Positions 29,542 to 39,296 of a stretch of 64,000 nt of DNA are shown one piece after another. How positions within the stretch are numbered: the stretch's first letter is position 1; the number at the start of each line of letters is the position of its first letter. The notes beneath the pieces are model-generated. The model was not told the DNA's origin. It searched no databases and worked only from the letters and a program-made list of their open reading frames with translations. A program made the position numbers and the translations under genes. Source of the DNA: Amphibalanus amphitrite (Eukaryota; Arthropoda; Thecostraca; Balanomorpha; Balanidae); contig NW_024881501.1 of the NCBI RefSeq assembly GCF_019059575.1, forward strand, positions 186,001 through 250,000. The letters are read 5' to 3'.

Positions 29542-32500
29542 ATGGCCAACTTGCCTCTGCCAGGTCCGTTAAAACTGAGACAAAACCACGATAATTTAGA
29601 CACAACATGGAAGCTATGGCATCGACAGTGGAAAAACTACTCCATTGCCACAGGTTTACAAGAGAAGCCAGATGAGGTACAGGTTGCCACATTCCTGACG
29701 TGCATCGGTCCGGAGGCTCTGCTGATATTGGATGGTCTGTGCACAAGTGAAGAAGAACAGGCATCCGTGTCTTCGGTCGTAGCAAAGTTCCAAGCCTACT
29801 GCGTGGTCAAACCAAACGAAACGTACGAACGGTACAAGTTTAACATACGTAAGCAAGAAAACCAGGAGAAGGTGGACGAATACGTTACAAGCCTGAGACA
29901 ACTAGCAAAAACATGCAACTTTGGATCCCTGGAGGAAAGTCTAATCCGAGACCGGGTGATTATCGGTATACAAGACGACAACGTCAGACGAAGGCTTCTA
30001 CAAGAAAATGAGTTGACATTGAACCAAGCGATGCAGACCATAAGAGCTCATGAGACAGCATCTGATCAGATGAAGGCGATGACTCAGAAGACTCAGCAAG
30101 AGACACAACCTTGCTTCACACCAAGTGCCGACCTTCATGCAGTACATGGTAGAGGAAGAGGTCAACAACGGAGAATAACTCCAACCATTGGATGGTGCAA
30201 ATACTGTGGCACAAAACACACGTTCAAAAAAGAACAGTGCCCAGCCTGGGGAAAGACCTGTCAGATCTGTGGTCGCCTGAACCATGTCGCCGCAAAGTGT
30301 AGACGAGCCCGTGTAGAGATGTTGGACATGGTTGACTCATACGTACCGAATGGTATGGAGTGCGATGAACCAAGCTCTGCACAAGAAACACACCTTAACT
30401 CATTTGGTGTCGAGATTCAAACAGCAACTCAACAGGGAGAGCAAACTAATCTGTTAGAAGAGACGAGTCACATTCTGCATGTGAGCACCGGTGCAATGTC
30501 ACAGCCACGGAGCGGCAAGATACATGCTCACTTGATGATAGGCAACAATCATATTGAGCGGTTTCAGCTCGACACTGGAGCCGGTGTCAATGTGATACCC
30601 CAGCACGTCTACAAGAAGGCATGCGATGACCCCCTCCTAAAGAAGCTTCAGCCATGTCAGATGTCGCTTGTCATGTACAATGGATCGACCAGTGCGGTGA
30701 AGGGGCGATGCAAACTGACGGTGACGAACCCCATGACGATGAAGGAGTATCAGGTGGAATTCTTTGTAGTACCACAAGACTATACTCCATTATTAGGGGT
30801 CAGTGCTGTACAGGACTTGGAACTCATCAATGTCAACCACGCCAACATCATGACCGTGCATCAAGCCAATAACGTGACCACGGGAGGAGCCGCCGGAGAA
30901 AAAGAGGCACTCGTCGCCGAATACAAGGATGTTTTCACCGGGACAGGCCGATTCCGAGAGAAACTGAAGCTTGAAGTAGTTCCAGAGGCTAAACAGCATC
31001 AGGCGGCGACGAGGTCAGTTCCAGTGGCACTGGAAGACAGCCTCAAACAGGAGCTGGATCGTCTTACCAGTGAAGGCATCATCACACCTGTGGAAGTGCC
31101 CACTGACTGGGTGTCTGCCTTAGTCGTAGTGAAGAAGCCGAATGGCAGCCTTCGACTCTGCCTGGATCCCAAACCGCTGAACAAAGAGCTGAAAAGAAAC
31201 AAGTATCCGATTCCGACAGTTGATGACCTGACGTGCCGACTGGAGAAGGCAAAGGTGTTCACTGTTTGCGACGCAAAAAACGGATATTGGCACGTCGAAC
31301 TCGAAGAAGAAAGTAGCTTCTTGACTACATTTGGAACACCCTGGGGACGGTATAGATGGAACCGCCTACCATTTGGTATAGCCGTGGCATCAGAAGAATT
31401 TCAAAGAAGGCTAAACCAAGAGCTAGAAGGTCTAGATGGCATAAAGGCTATTGCCGACGACATTCTGATCTACGGGGAAGGCGACACATACGAAGAGGCT
31501 GTCACAGATCATGACAGGAAACTGAAAGCTCTACTAGAAAGATGTAGAGAAAGAGGTATAAGATTGAACATGAACAAGATGAAGCTGAAACAAAAACAAG
31601 TAGCCTACATGGGTCACCTATTCACAGATCGAGGTCTACAAGTTGACCCAGAGAAGACGCGTGCTATCCAATCCATGCCAGCCCCAAAAGATAAGAAAGG
31701 TGTGCAGAGGCTGCTGGGAATGGTCAACTATCTTCAAAAGTTTTCCCCAAACCTGTCGACAGTAGCAGCACCACTCCGTCAGCTTCTGAAGGATGATGCA
31801 CCTTTCCTTTTTGACGACTGCATCCACGGCGAGGCTCTACGAGCCATAAAGAAGCTGATCGTCGAGGCACCTGTTCTGAAATACTTCAGTACCAAAGACG
31901 AGACTAGTCTCCAGGTGGACGCGTCTCAAGAGGGGCTTGGTGCGTGTCTAATGCAATGCGGTCAGCCAGTCGCCTATGCCTCTCGAACGCTCACCAACGC
32001 TGAGAGACACTATGCCCAAATCGAAAAAGAAATGCTCGCGATTGTCTACGGACTGAACAAGTTCGAACGGTACACCTTGGGAAGAGAGGTGACAATACAG
32101 TCGGACCACAAGCCATTGGAACAGATCCAGCTCAAAAGCCTCGCTGAAACACCGAAACGCTTGCAACGGATGATGCTAGCGGTGCAGAAATTCGACTTCC
32201 ATATAGAGTACAAAAGGGGAGTTGACATCCATCTAGCCGATACACTTAGCAGAGCTCAGCTCCCGGATACGAACACGGAACATCTGGATGAAATATACTA
32301 TGCTTCACTTGGAAGATGCCAAGAAGAAGCTAACATAGAACAACTGGAGATAGAAGACTACCTGCCGATATCTGACAAAACGGCTATTTTCCTGAGAACA
32401 GAGTCAGAAAACGACATGGAAGCATGCACACTCGCAGACCTCATCAGCAAAGGATGGCCAAAACATAAAAGTGATGTACCGATGGAAGCACGCAGGTATT

Positions 32501-33687
32501 TCGATCTCAGGAGCACGTTATCTGTCAACAAGGGAGTAATATTTAAAGGTGATCGAATTTTCGTACCTGTCAGCGCAAGGCGCTACATGCTGGAACGCGT
32601 GCACTTGTCGCATGCTGGAGTGCAAACGTGCATGCGTAGAGCAAGAGAAGCCCTGTACTGGCCAAACATGAACGAAGACATAAAAGACTATGTCTCCAAA
32701 TGTACAGCATGTGCGGCTTATCAGCCAGCCCAACAGAAAGAGACACTCATATCCTACAAAGTACCAGCAAGACCATGGGAGAGGATCGGCTGTGACCTCA
32801 TGGAGTTTGCAGGCTGGTCATATCTAGTCACTGTAGATTACTATTCCGACTTCATAGAATGCGACAGAGTGCACAACAAGACCACGAAAGAAATCATCAG
32901 ACTGCTAAAAGGACATATGGCACGCTATGGTATTCCAATGGAGCTCGTCAGCGACAATGGCCCTCCCTTCAACTCAAGGGATTTCAGGGAGTTCGCTGAG
33001 ATGTACGAATTCAAACACACGACGAGTTCTCCCGGATATCCACAGTCTAACGGAAAGGCTGAAAACGCGGTGAAGCAAATGAAGAGAATGATGACAAGAA
33101 CATGCGAGACAAAATCAGATCCATATCTAGCATTACTAGAAATGCGAAACCTACCGTCAGAAAATGTCGGCAGTTCCCCGGCGCAACGACTCATGGGACG
33201 GCGTACTCGAACTATGCTACCCATCCATGGAAAACTGCTCAATCCCGAAGTACCGCTTGGTGCAGAAAGGCGCCTTCAGGAAAGAAAAGAAAAGCAGCAG
33301 AAATATTATAACAGAACTGCAAAAGATCTCCCTCCCATGCAGACCAGCACGCCGGTGCTGATGGCACCGAGACCCGGCCAGAAAAAATGGAGACCCGCCG
33401 TAGTTGTAAGTCGAGACAGCAACCGATCCTATGCAGTCAAAACAGAGGATGGACGAGTGTACCGAAGAAATCGACGTCATCTGCGGAAATACAGCCCCTG
33501 TCAGGACACAACGGACTCGACAAGGAGAAGAGAAACCAGCGACGGAAGCTTGTACCTAAGAGTGCCACCACGCCAAGAGGCAGCAGCACCACCTCAGGTT
33601 TCCCGGAGAGGACCGGAACCTCAGATCACTGGGAACCAGAGATCTCGGTCACCGTATATGCTGAGGAGTAGGTCACATCAGAAATGA
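29542..33687 (+). CDS. Gag-Pol polyprotein, intact
   Basis: 1381 residues from an ATG 118 bp after the LTR. Order: Gag helical region (about 1-200); cysteine/histidine knuckles starting WCKYCGTKHT and CQICGRLNHVAAKC (about 217-252); retropepsin LDTGAGVNVIP (about 344); reverse transcriptase with LCLDPKPLN and a catalytic IADDILIYGEG (about 636, with ADD rather than the usual YxDD); RNase H LQVDASQEGLG (about 791); integrase zinc finger HLSHAGVQ...CTACAAY (about 1015-1055); and core Asp in VTVDYYSDF (about 1095), Asp in VSDNGPPF (about 1136) and Glu in NGKAENAVKQ (about 1172). Gag and Pol are one frame, so no frameshift is needed. No chromodomain seen. Confidence 0.94.
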   Translation: MANLPLPGPLKLRQNHDNLDTTWKLWHRQWKNYSIATGLQEKPDEVQVATFLTCIGPEALLILDGLCTSEEEQASVSSVVAKFQAYCVVKPNETYERYKFNIRKQENQEKVDEYVTSLRQLAKTCNFGSLEESLIRDRVIIGIQDDNVRRRLLQENELTLNQAMQTIRAHETASDQMKAMTQKTQQETQPCFTPSADLHAVHGRGRGQQRRITPTIGWCKYCGTKHTFKKEQCPAWGKTCQICGRLNHVAAKCRRARVEMLDMVDSYVPNGMECDEPSSAQETHLNSFGVEIQTATQQGEQTNLLEETSHILHVSTGAMSQPRSGKIHAHLMIGNNHIERFQLDTGAGVNVIPQHVYKKACDDPLLKKLQPCQMSLVMYNGSTSAVKGRCKLTVTNPMTMKEYQVEFFVVPQDYTPLLGVSAVQDLELINVNHANIMTVHQANNVTTGGAAGEKEALVAEYKDVFTGTGRFREKLKLEVVPEAKQHQAATRSVPVALEDSLKQELDRLTSEGIITPVEVPTDWVSALVVVKKPNGSLRLCLDPKPLNKELKRNKYPIPTVDDLTCRLEKAKVFTVCDAKNGYWHVELEEESSFLTTFGTPWGRYRWNRLPFGIAVASEEFQRRLNQELEGLDGIKAIADDILIYGEGDTYEEAVTDHDRKLKALLERCRERGIRLNMNKMKLKQKQVAYMGHLFTDRGLQVDPEKTRAIQSMPAPKDKKGVQRLLGMVNYLQKFSPNLSTVAAPLRQLLKDDAPFLFDDCIHGEALRAIKKLIVEAPVLKYFSTKDETSLQVDASQEGLGACLMQCGQPVAYASRTLTNAERHYAQIEKEMLAIVYGLNKFERYTLGREVTIQSDHKPLEQIQLKSLAETPKRLQRMMLAVQKFDFHIEYKRGVDIHLADTLSRAQLPDTNTEHLDEIYYASLGRCQEEANIEQLEIEDYLPISDKTAIFLRTESENDMEACTLADLISKGWPKHKSDVPMEARRYFDLRSTLSVNKGVIFKGDRIFVPVSARRYMLERVHLSHAGVQTCMRRAREALYWPNMNEDIKDYVSKCTACAAYQPAQQKETLISYKVPARPWERIGCDLMEFAGWSYLVTVDYYSDFIECDRVHNKTTKEIIRLLKGHMARYGIPMELVSDNGPPFNSRDFREFAEMYEFKHTTSSPGYPQSNGKAENAVKQMKRMMTRTCETKSDPYLALLEMRNLPSENVGSSPAQRLMGRRTRTMLPIHGKLLNPEVPLGAERRLQERKEKQQKYYNRTAKDLPPMQTSTPVLMAPRPGQKKWRPAVVVSRDSNRSYAVKTEDGRVYRRNRRHLRKYSPCQDTTDSTRRRETSDGSLYLRVPPRQEAAAPPQVSRRGPEPQITGNQRSRSPYMLRSRSHQK

Positions 33688-33698
33688 AAAACGGAGGA
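33684..33698 (+). promoter_or_regulatory. Polypurine tract
   Basis: GAAAAACGGAGGATG immediately before the 3' LTR; it primes plus-strand DNA in LTR elements. Confidence 0.7.
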
Positions 33699-33815
33699 TG
33701 TGCCGGCTGCTTAGATGTAGGCAGCCGGATAAGTGTCACGTGAATATGTCACGTTCTGTGTTATTTGTGTTGTGTGTGATAGTGAGTGAAAAATAGAGAT
33801 TAGCATCACGCCACA
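33699..33815 (+). repeat. 3' LTR (117 bp)
   Basis: Identical by eye to the 5' LTR. Confidence 0.92.
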
Positions 33816-33820
33816 ATGGT

Positions 33821-34430
33821 GACCCGTCAATGTCATCGCTGGTGTGACCTCACTGGGGCCGCCAGCAATGAACAGATAATCAATGTGAATGGAGAGATAA
33901 TGTTACGGATTTTCCTTAGGCGCCGCAATTTTTGTTACAGACGCAAAAATTACATCTGAAAACCACAGGCAGCCCAATCAATAAAAGAAATACTAAACAC
34001 TGTTTATTTGTAACTATGCTCTCATATGTTGGCGCAACACGGATAGCTCTTCGCGCCGTAGGGCAAGGGGAGAGGCGGCGGAAAGTGCCTTCCTCTTGAG
34101 TCAGAAGGACGTACGATTCACCGATTCACACTGGGGGGGGGGGGGGGAAGGGGGGGCACAGCCAGTTGGGGCGGCGCGCTGCCGGGGCCTCGCCGGCTGG
34201 GTGCGCTGTTTTGAGGTGGTAGCGCAGGTTGTCCCGGCCTCGCTCGGCCACTCCGAGGGCCGCATGGTCGGCCAGGCCGGGCAGAAAACTTGCAGACTGA
34301 AACGAAAAGTCAACTACGGTTGATGCTAATTCCTAATTAATGGTATGCATAGTATCATTGAATCCTAAATTGGAGCTTAGCTCAGTCACTACAGTTATTT
34401 AAATGAGATTTACAACTAGAAGAGAAGACG
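33821..34430. other. Unique sequence with a possible zinc-finger exon fragment
   Basis: Mostly unremarkable, with a G-run at 34132-34147. On the minus strand after GTTTCAG (34296) one frame reads ADHAALGVAERGRDNLRYHLK then TAHP, reminiscent of a C2H2/BED finger tail, but the expected cysteine pair is not in the same frame. Confidence 0.25.
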
Positions 34431-34439
34431 GTGTAAGAG

Positions 34440-35000
34440 CAAATAAGATGTTAGATTCACAAAGGTTCGGTTCGGTTATTGTGACTTCGGCCTGCCGCCA
34501 TTGGCGGTTTCGGCCGCACCCGCACCGGATCGCCTGCGGGAGGGTGCGGCCGCTGAAAGTTAGGCGAATGGTTGGGTTCGGTCCGAGGTTTTTTATGTCG
34601 CGGGAGCGGAGGCGCTGGACCCGGACGACGCCCTGGGTTTCCAGCTCTTCGAGGAGCTCTCGACTCGAGACCTCGGTGAGGGCGTCCGAGCGAACTGACC
34701 CCTCGATCGAATTCAGCCGGGTGGCCAGGCTGACCGCGATGGGAGTGCCTCTGAAGCAGGCGGCGCGAAGCAGGCGGCACGTTTGGGTCTCTGTCTTTGT
34801 CTCGATGAGGGGGGGGGGGGCGCCGCTCCTGAGAGCTTTGAGGGAGTAGACCGGTCCTATATAGGTGTCGATGGACCGGCGGAGCTAAAATGGATTTGTG
34901 TGCCGGAAGCTCCCTTCTTCCCTTGTAACGATGACGAACGCCGGTCCTTCGGGGATGGCCTGAGAGGGGGGGGGGGGGGGGAGCTCGGCGGGCTCCCCGG
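34440..35000 (-). pseudogene. LINE ORF1 (gag-like) remnant
   Basis: Minus-strand pieces EGPAFVIVTREEGSFRHTNP, then SIDTYIGPVYSLKAL, then LEELETQGVVRVQRLRSRD and NPTIRLTFSGRTLPQAI are in the order expected for a non-LTR ORF1/gag-like protein. A stop and C-runs break the frame. A related start (EGPAFVLIRKTQGGNF) lies at 37569-37375. Confidence 0.5.
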
Positions 35001-36470
35001 ACGCGTGACCCGGTGGAGCCGGCTCGCGATCAACAGAGTCCATGTTTGTTCTCGACGTTATTTTACTTTACGTTATGTTTTGTTTTGTTTTAGGTGCGTG
35101 TGTTACCTCTAACCCTTTATCTCGCAGTCAGCAATTCAACTGAAACGTCTTAACTGGATAAAAAAATTGGGCGGAAGGGGCCGGCAGGCCGGTGACCCCG
35201 GAAAACCCGGCTAACAACGGAATAGAAGAAAGACGAAAGCAGGGAGGGGGTGGGGGAGATTAACCCGCGCCCCAGTGGCGGTCTCGGCCAACTTCGCCCT
35301 AGTGGGGGGGGGGGGCATATGTTACCACCCACCTCTAACTCAAAAACTAAGAGGGCTAGAAAGACGCGGTAAAAAGCAGTCGATAGCCCTCAATGCGTAC
35401 GTTTGAAAGTATTTCGGCCATTTTTCACCTTAGAGCAATATTGGGGTCACCAGAGGTCATCAAAGGTCAAAATTTGCCAATTGTCATTATATTTTTCAGA
35501 AAACATGCCGCTATCTCATGAACTATGGTAGCTAGAAAAACGCATGGAAAAGCAATCGATAGCTTTTGAACTCTTCTTTTGAAAAGGTCATTATCAATAT
35601 TGACCTCAGGTCAACGGTTTAGCCTCCAGAGGGCAAAAACTCCAAAAATAGCTGTTTTTACGAAAAGTGTTTTTCGACAATAACTTTAGCTCCCTTCTTC
35701 CCTTGTAACGATGACGAACGCCGGTCCTTCGGGGATGGCCTGAGAGGGGGGGGGGGGGGGAGCTCGGCGGGCTCCTCGGACGCGTGACCCGGTGGAGCCG
35801 GCTCGCGATCAACAGAGTCCATGTTTGTTCTCGACGTTATTTTACTTTACGTTATGTTTTGTTTTGTTTTAGGTGCGTATGTTACCTCTAACCCTTTATC
35901 TCGCAGTCAGCAATTCAACTGAAACGTCTTAACTGGATAAAAAAATTGGGCGGAAGGGGCCGGCAGGCCGGTGACCCCGGAAAACCCGGCTAACAACGGA
36001 ATAGAAGAAAGACGAAAGCAGGGAGGGGGTGGGGGAGATTAACCCGCGCCCCAGTGGCGGTCTCGGCCAACTTCGCCCTAGTGGGGGGGGGGGGGGGGCA
36101 TATGTTACCACCCACCTCTAACTCAAAAACTAAGAGGGCTAGAAAGACGCGGTAAAAAGCAGTCGATAGCCCTCAATGCGTACGTTTGAAAGTATTTCGG
36201 CCATTTTTCACCTTAGAGCAATATTGGGGTCACCAGAGGTCATCAAAGGTCAAAATGTGCCAATTGTCATTATATTTTTCAGAAAACATGCCGCTATCTC
36301 ATGAACTATGGTAGCTAGAAAAACGCATGGAAGAGCAATCGATAGCTTTTGAACTCTTCTTTTGAAAAGGTCATTATCAATATTGACCTCAGGTCAACGG
36401 TTTAGCCTCCAGAGGGCAAAAACTCCAAAAATAGCTGTTTTTACGAAAAGTGTTTTTCGACAATAACTTT
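34908..36470. repeat. Tandem duplication of a ~780-bp segment
   Basis: 34908-35687 and 35688-36470 are nearly identical (AGCTCCCTTCTTCCC to CGACAATAACTTT), differing mainly in G-run length. The unit includes part of the LINE ORF1 piece and the left end of a TTAA MITE, so the MITE left end occurs twice (35264, 36043) but the right end once. Confidence 0.9.
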
Positions 36471-37216
36471 CGAATACAAAAAGCCACGACATTTCTATTG
36501 CCAGAATCGTGTTCCCCTCGTCGAGACGCGTCGAATGAACTATAATTTGACCTTGAAAGGTCAACTTGAAAATTTGACCTCAGGTCAAGGTCATGACCTT
36601 ACCGGAAAAGGTCATGTTGCATATCAGTCGATGCGTCTCAACAAGACAAACACAATGAGAACATCCCCAGCGTTCTATTTCTTTCCAATCGCGAGTTATT
36701 GGCAAAAAACTGTTTGTAGCCTCAAGTGACCTCGGATGACCTGTCTAGAGGCTATCAGCAAAAATGACACCTTGGTCATCACGAGTGGACTAAATCATTG
36801 TGATTCTGAAATATTTGGACTGTTCCGATGCGTACACACGGATCTAGAGGCATTTTCATTTTTCTCCATTGACTTGTAATGGAAAGGTCACGCCACTGAC
36901 CTGACCTTAGGTCACGGATATAAAAAATCCGAGATATACAAATTGTAGGTGCCCATAACAGCATGCAATCCACCAAGTTTGAAACCTTTCTGACAAACAC
37001 TGCAGGCTGGACATGATTGCAAACTTTTTTTTAGGCTTGGTCAGTTAACTTGACCTGGTGACCTGACCTGACATGACCTGGGGTCAAAAATTTCACACAT
37101 TATCCAAAATTGATGTACCAAAAGCTACCCCAAGTGGCGCGCGCCGCGGTTTTTTATTCACACGCAAAAAACGCGACAGGGTGGTAACATATGCCCCCCC
37201 CCCACTGGGGCGAAGG
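36043..37216. mobile_element. TTAA piggyBac-like MITE (1.17 kb)
   Basis: TTAA at 36039-36042 and 37217-37220; left end CCCGCGCCCCAGTGG, complement of the right end CCTTCGCCCCAGTGGG. AGGTCA-rich block at about 36545-36605, close to those at 6305 and 28576. A second, truncated left end is at 35264. Confidence 0.82.
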
Positions 37217-37374
37217 TTAAGAATCTCCCGAAGTTCGGGTGAAAGGGCAGGTGAAAAAGACGACCACCTTAGATTACCTGCCTATCGGCGCTACAGATCG
37301 CCACTAATAGGCCTTGGAGCGACTACCACGGGATAACGGAGTGGTCTTAAAAAGACCACTTTACGCGCTCCTAA

Positions 37375-37569
37375 CTACTGTAAGATTGATTGTACGGGCA
37401 AGGCCACGGACAGATCAGGGTCCAACAGTATCCTGAAGTTGCCACCTTGCGTCTTTCTGATTAGAACGAAGGCCGGACCTTCAGGTGTTGTCTCAGTTGG
37501 GGGGGGGGGGGAGGGAGGCTGCAGCCTCTGAGTCGCGGGTCGTGGCCACGACCGACGCGTGGGTGTCAT
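37375..37569 (-). pseudogene. LINE ORF1-like fragment
   Basis: Minus frame with PTETTPEGPAFVLIRKTQGG then a stop. The EGPAFV(L/I) core and the preceding C-run match the remnant at 34440-35000. The following 37640-37740 is inverted relative to 58325-58405. Confidence 0.4.
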
Positions 37570-37889
37570 GTTTTGGTGGTTAAAGGCATGCCTCGGTTTT
37601 TCTCTATGAGGTGGAGCCTCAACTCAAGTCTAAAAGCGACCTACTGTTAACGCCAGACCCCTTGAGACACTAATTTTTCGCGATTATTTTTTGATGCGTG
37701 GAAGAATTTCAACCAAACTCAGGACATGGCCGTTTCAAGACCTGCCAAAACTTTTACAATTTAGATATTTTGTCGCCATTTCAATATTTCAGGCACTTCT
37801 CATTGACTCGTAATGTTAAATTTCGAGCAAGATTTTCACCCGGTGTGTAGAGGCTATCACCAGTCAGTCTGTGATACGTTATGACGTCA

Positions 37890-38290
37890 CAGCTAACATT
37901 TTCCCCTATCTTCATAAGTTATTGAGATATAGGTGGCGCCACCTATATAATGATATAGTTATTGACCTTAGAGAAAAAACACGTGTCGGCGATTTTTTGA
38001 CGCTGATGCCGATGCTGTCATTGAAATTGAGCTAACTCAAAGTGATTTGAAATTTTGATTTTATGACGTCATAAACTCTTCGATATATATGAAAATTATG
38101 ATTTTCAAAGTTTTCTTTTCATTTTCGAATTGAACTTGAGGTTATGCGTCAGAAAGATAAGTAACATTTTCCCCTATCTTTATCAGTTACCGAGATATAG
38201 GTGGCGCCACCTATATAATTTATATCATTATTTACCTTTGAGAAAAAACACGTGTCGGCTATTTTTTGACGCTGATGCCGATGCATCATC
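37890..38290. repeat. Direct repeat of ~100 bp with GGTGGCGCCACC
   Basis: About 37893-37996 and 38160-38280 share ACATTTTCCCCTATCTT, GAGATATAGGTGGCGCCACC, GAGAAAAAACACGTGTCGGC and TTTTTTGACGCTGATGCC. GGTGGCGCCACC is a perfect 12-bp palindrome. Confidence 0.8.
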
Positions 38291-38765
38291 TAAATTTTCA
38301 CCATCAAAAACACCGTCATCCATTTTATCATGTATTTTCACAGTACATACATTTCACAGTACATTTTTTTATTTTCTCTCTTTTTTTGAAAAAAATTCAA
38401 ACTAACAAGTTCTAAACAAGTTCTTGGCTAAACAAGTTCTTCTTCCTGCTGTCTTTTCACGTCCGGTGACTTCGCCGCAGGTACCAGGGTGCTTGCGGCG
38501 GCCGACGTAACGCATTCCTGGCGGCGTCATCGCCGCCACCAGAATGGGCATCTGCGAAATAGGAAATAAAAACAATCAGCGTAGATATCCGTAACCGTCA
38601 GAATAATGTCTTTGGAATATATTTCGATAGCTTTTGTAAGATCTTTTGATTGCCAGCAATGCTTAGCACGACCCGGGGGGCGGGTAGACCAGTGCAACAT
38701 GTGTTACAAGTGACCTGCATACAATGACACAGACTGGTCTGGACCCGATTGCTGGCTGTATGCCA
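38291..38765. other. Unique sequence
   Basis: AT-rich. A short GC-rich minus-strand segment after TTTCGCAG (38551) could be an exon (MPILVAAMTPPGMRYVGRRK) but has no support. Confidence 0.25.
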
Positions 38766-38952
<187 letters not shown>

Positions 38953-39257
38953 ATGGCATACACCCCCCATAATTTGATATATACGTCACGTCGCTGTCCA
39001 ATCAGTGGAACCAGCGACGAAGACATGCACAGCACCTACCACACAGACACAAACACACTCACACAAACACAACACACACACAATCCAGTTACACACCCAA
39101 GTGGCCCCGAGGCGGGCCCCCTTCCGCACGGCACACTCAAACGGTGGCGGAAACTACCAGCCTCGGGGCCGGCCTCAACCCGACACCTGCGGGGAGGCCA
39201 GGGACACGAAAACACACATACCGAACACTCATCACACAAACTAAAGCAACACATGTT

Positions 39258-39281
39258 CACACACACACACACACACACACG
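39258..39281. repeat. (CA)n microsatellite
   Basis: Twelve CA units just downstream of the recombinase-like gene. Confidence 0.9.
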
Positions 39282-39296
39282 AGGTCTGTTCAGTGT

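Larger units (their letters stand above)
29307..33815 (+). mobile_element. Complete LTR retrotransposon (Ty3/gypsy-type)
   Basis: Two identical 117-bp LTRs flank one long gag-pol frame; 5-bp target duplication ATGGT at 29302-29306 and 33816-33820. Integrase follows RNase H, the Ty3/gypsy order. A primer-binding site abuts the left LTR and a purine tract precedes the right one. No stops or frameshifts were seen, so insertion is probably recent and the element may still be competent. Confidence 0.93.

Noticed and set aside
34457-34849. Two overlapping frames on opposite strands as genes
   Set aside because: A third reading on the minus strand gives LINE ORF1-like motifs with stops; the others are shadows.
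38452-38551. Possible minus-strand exon after TTTCGCAG
   Set aside because: Only one plausible splice site and no link to neighbouring exons.
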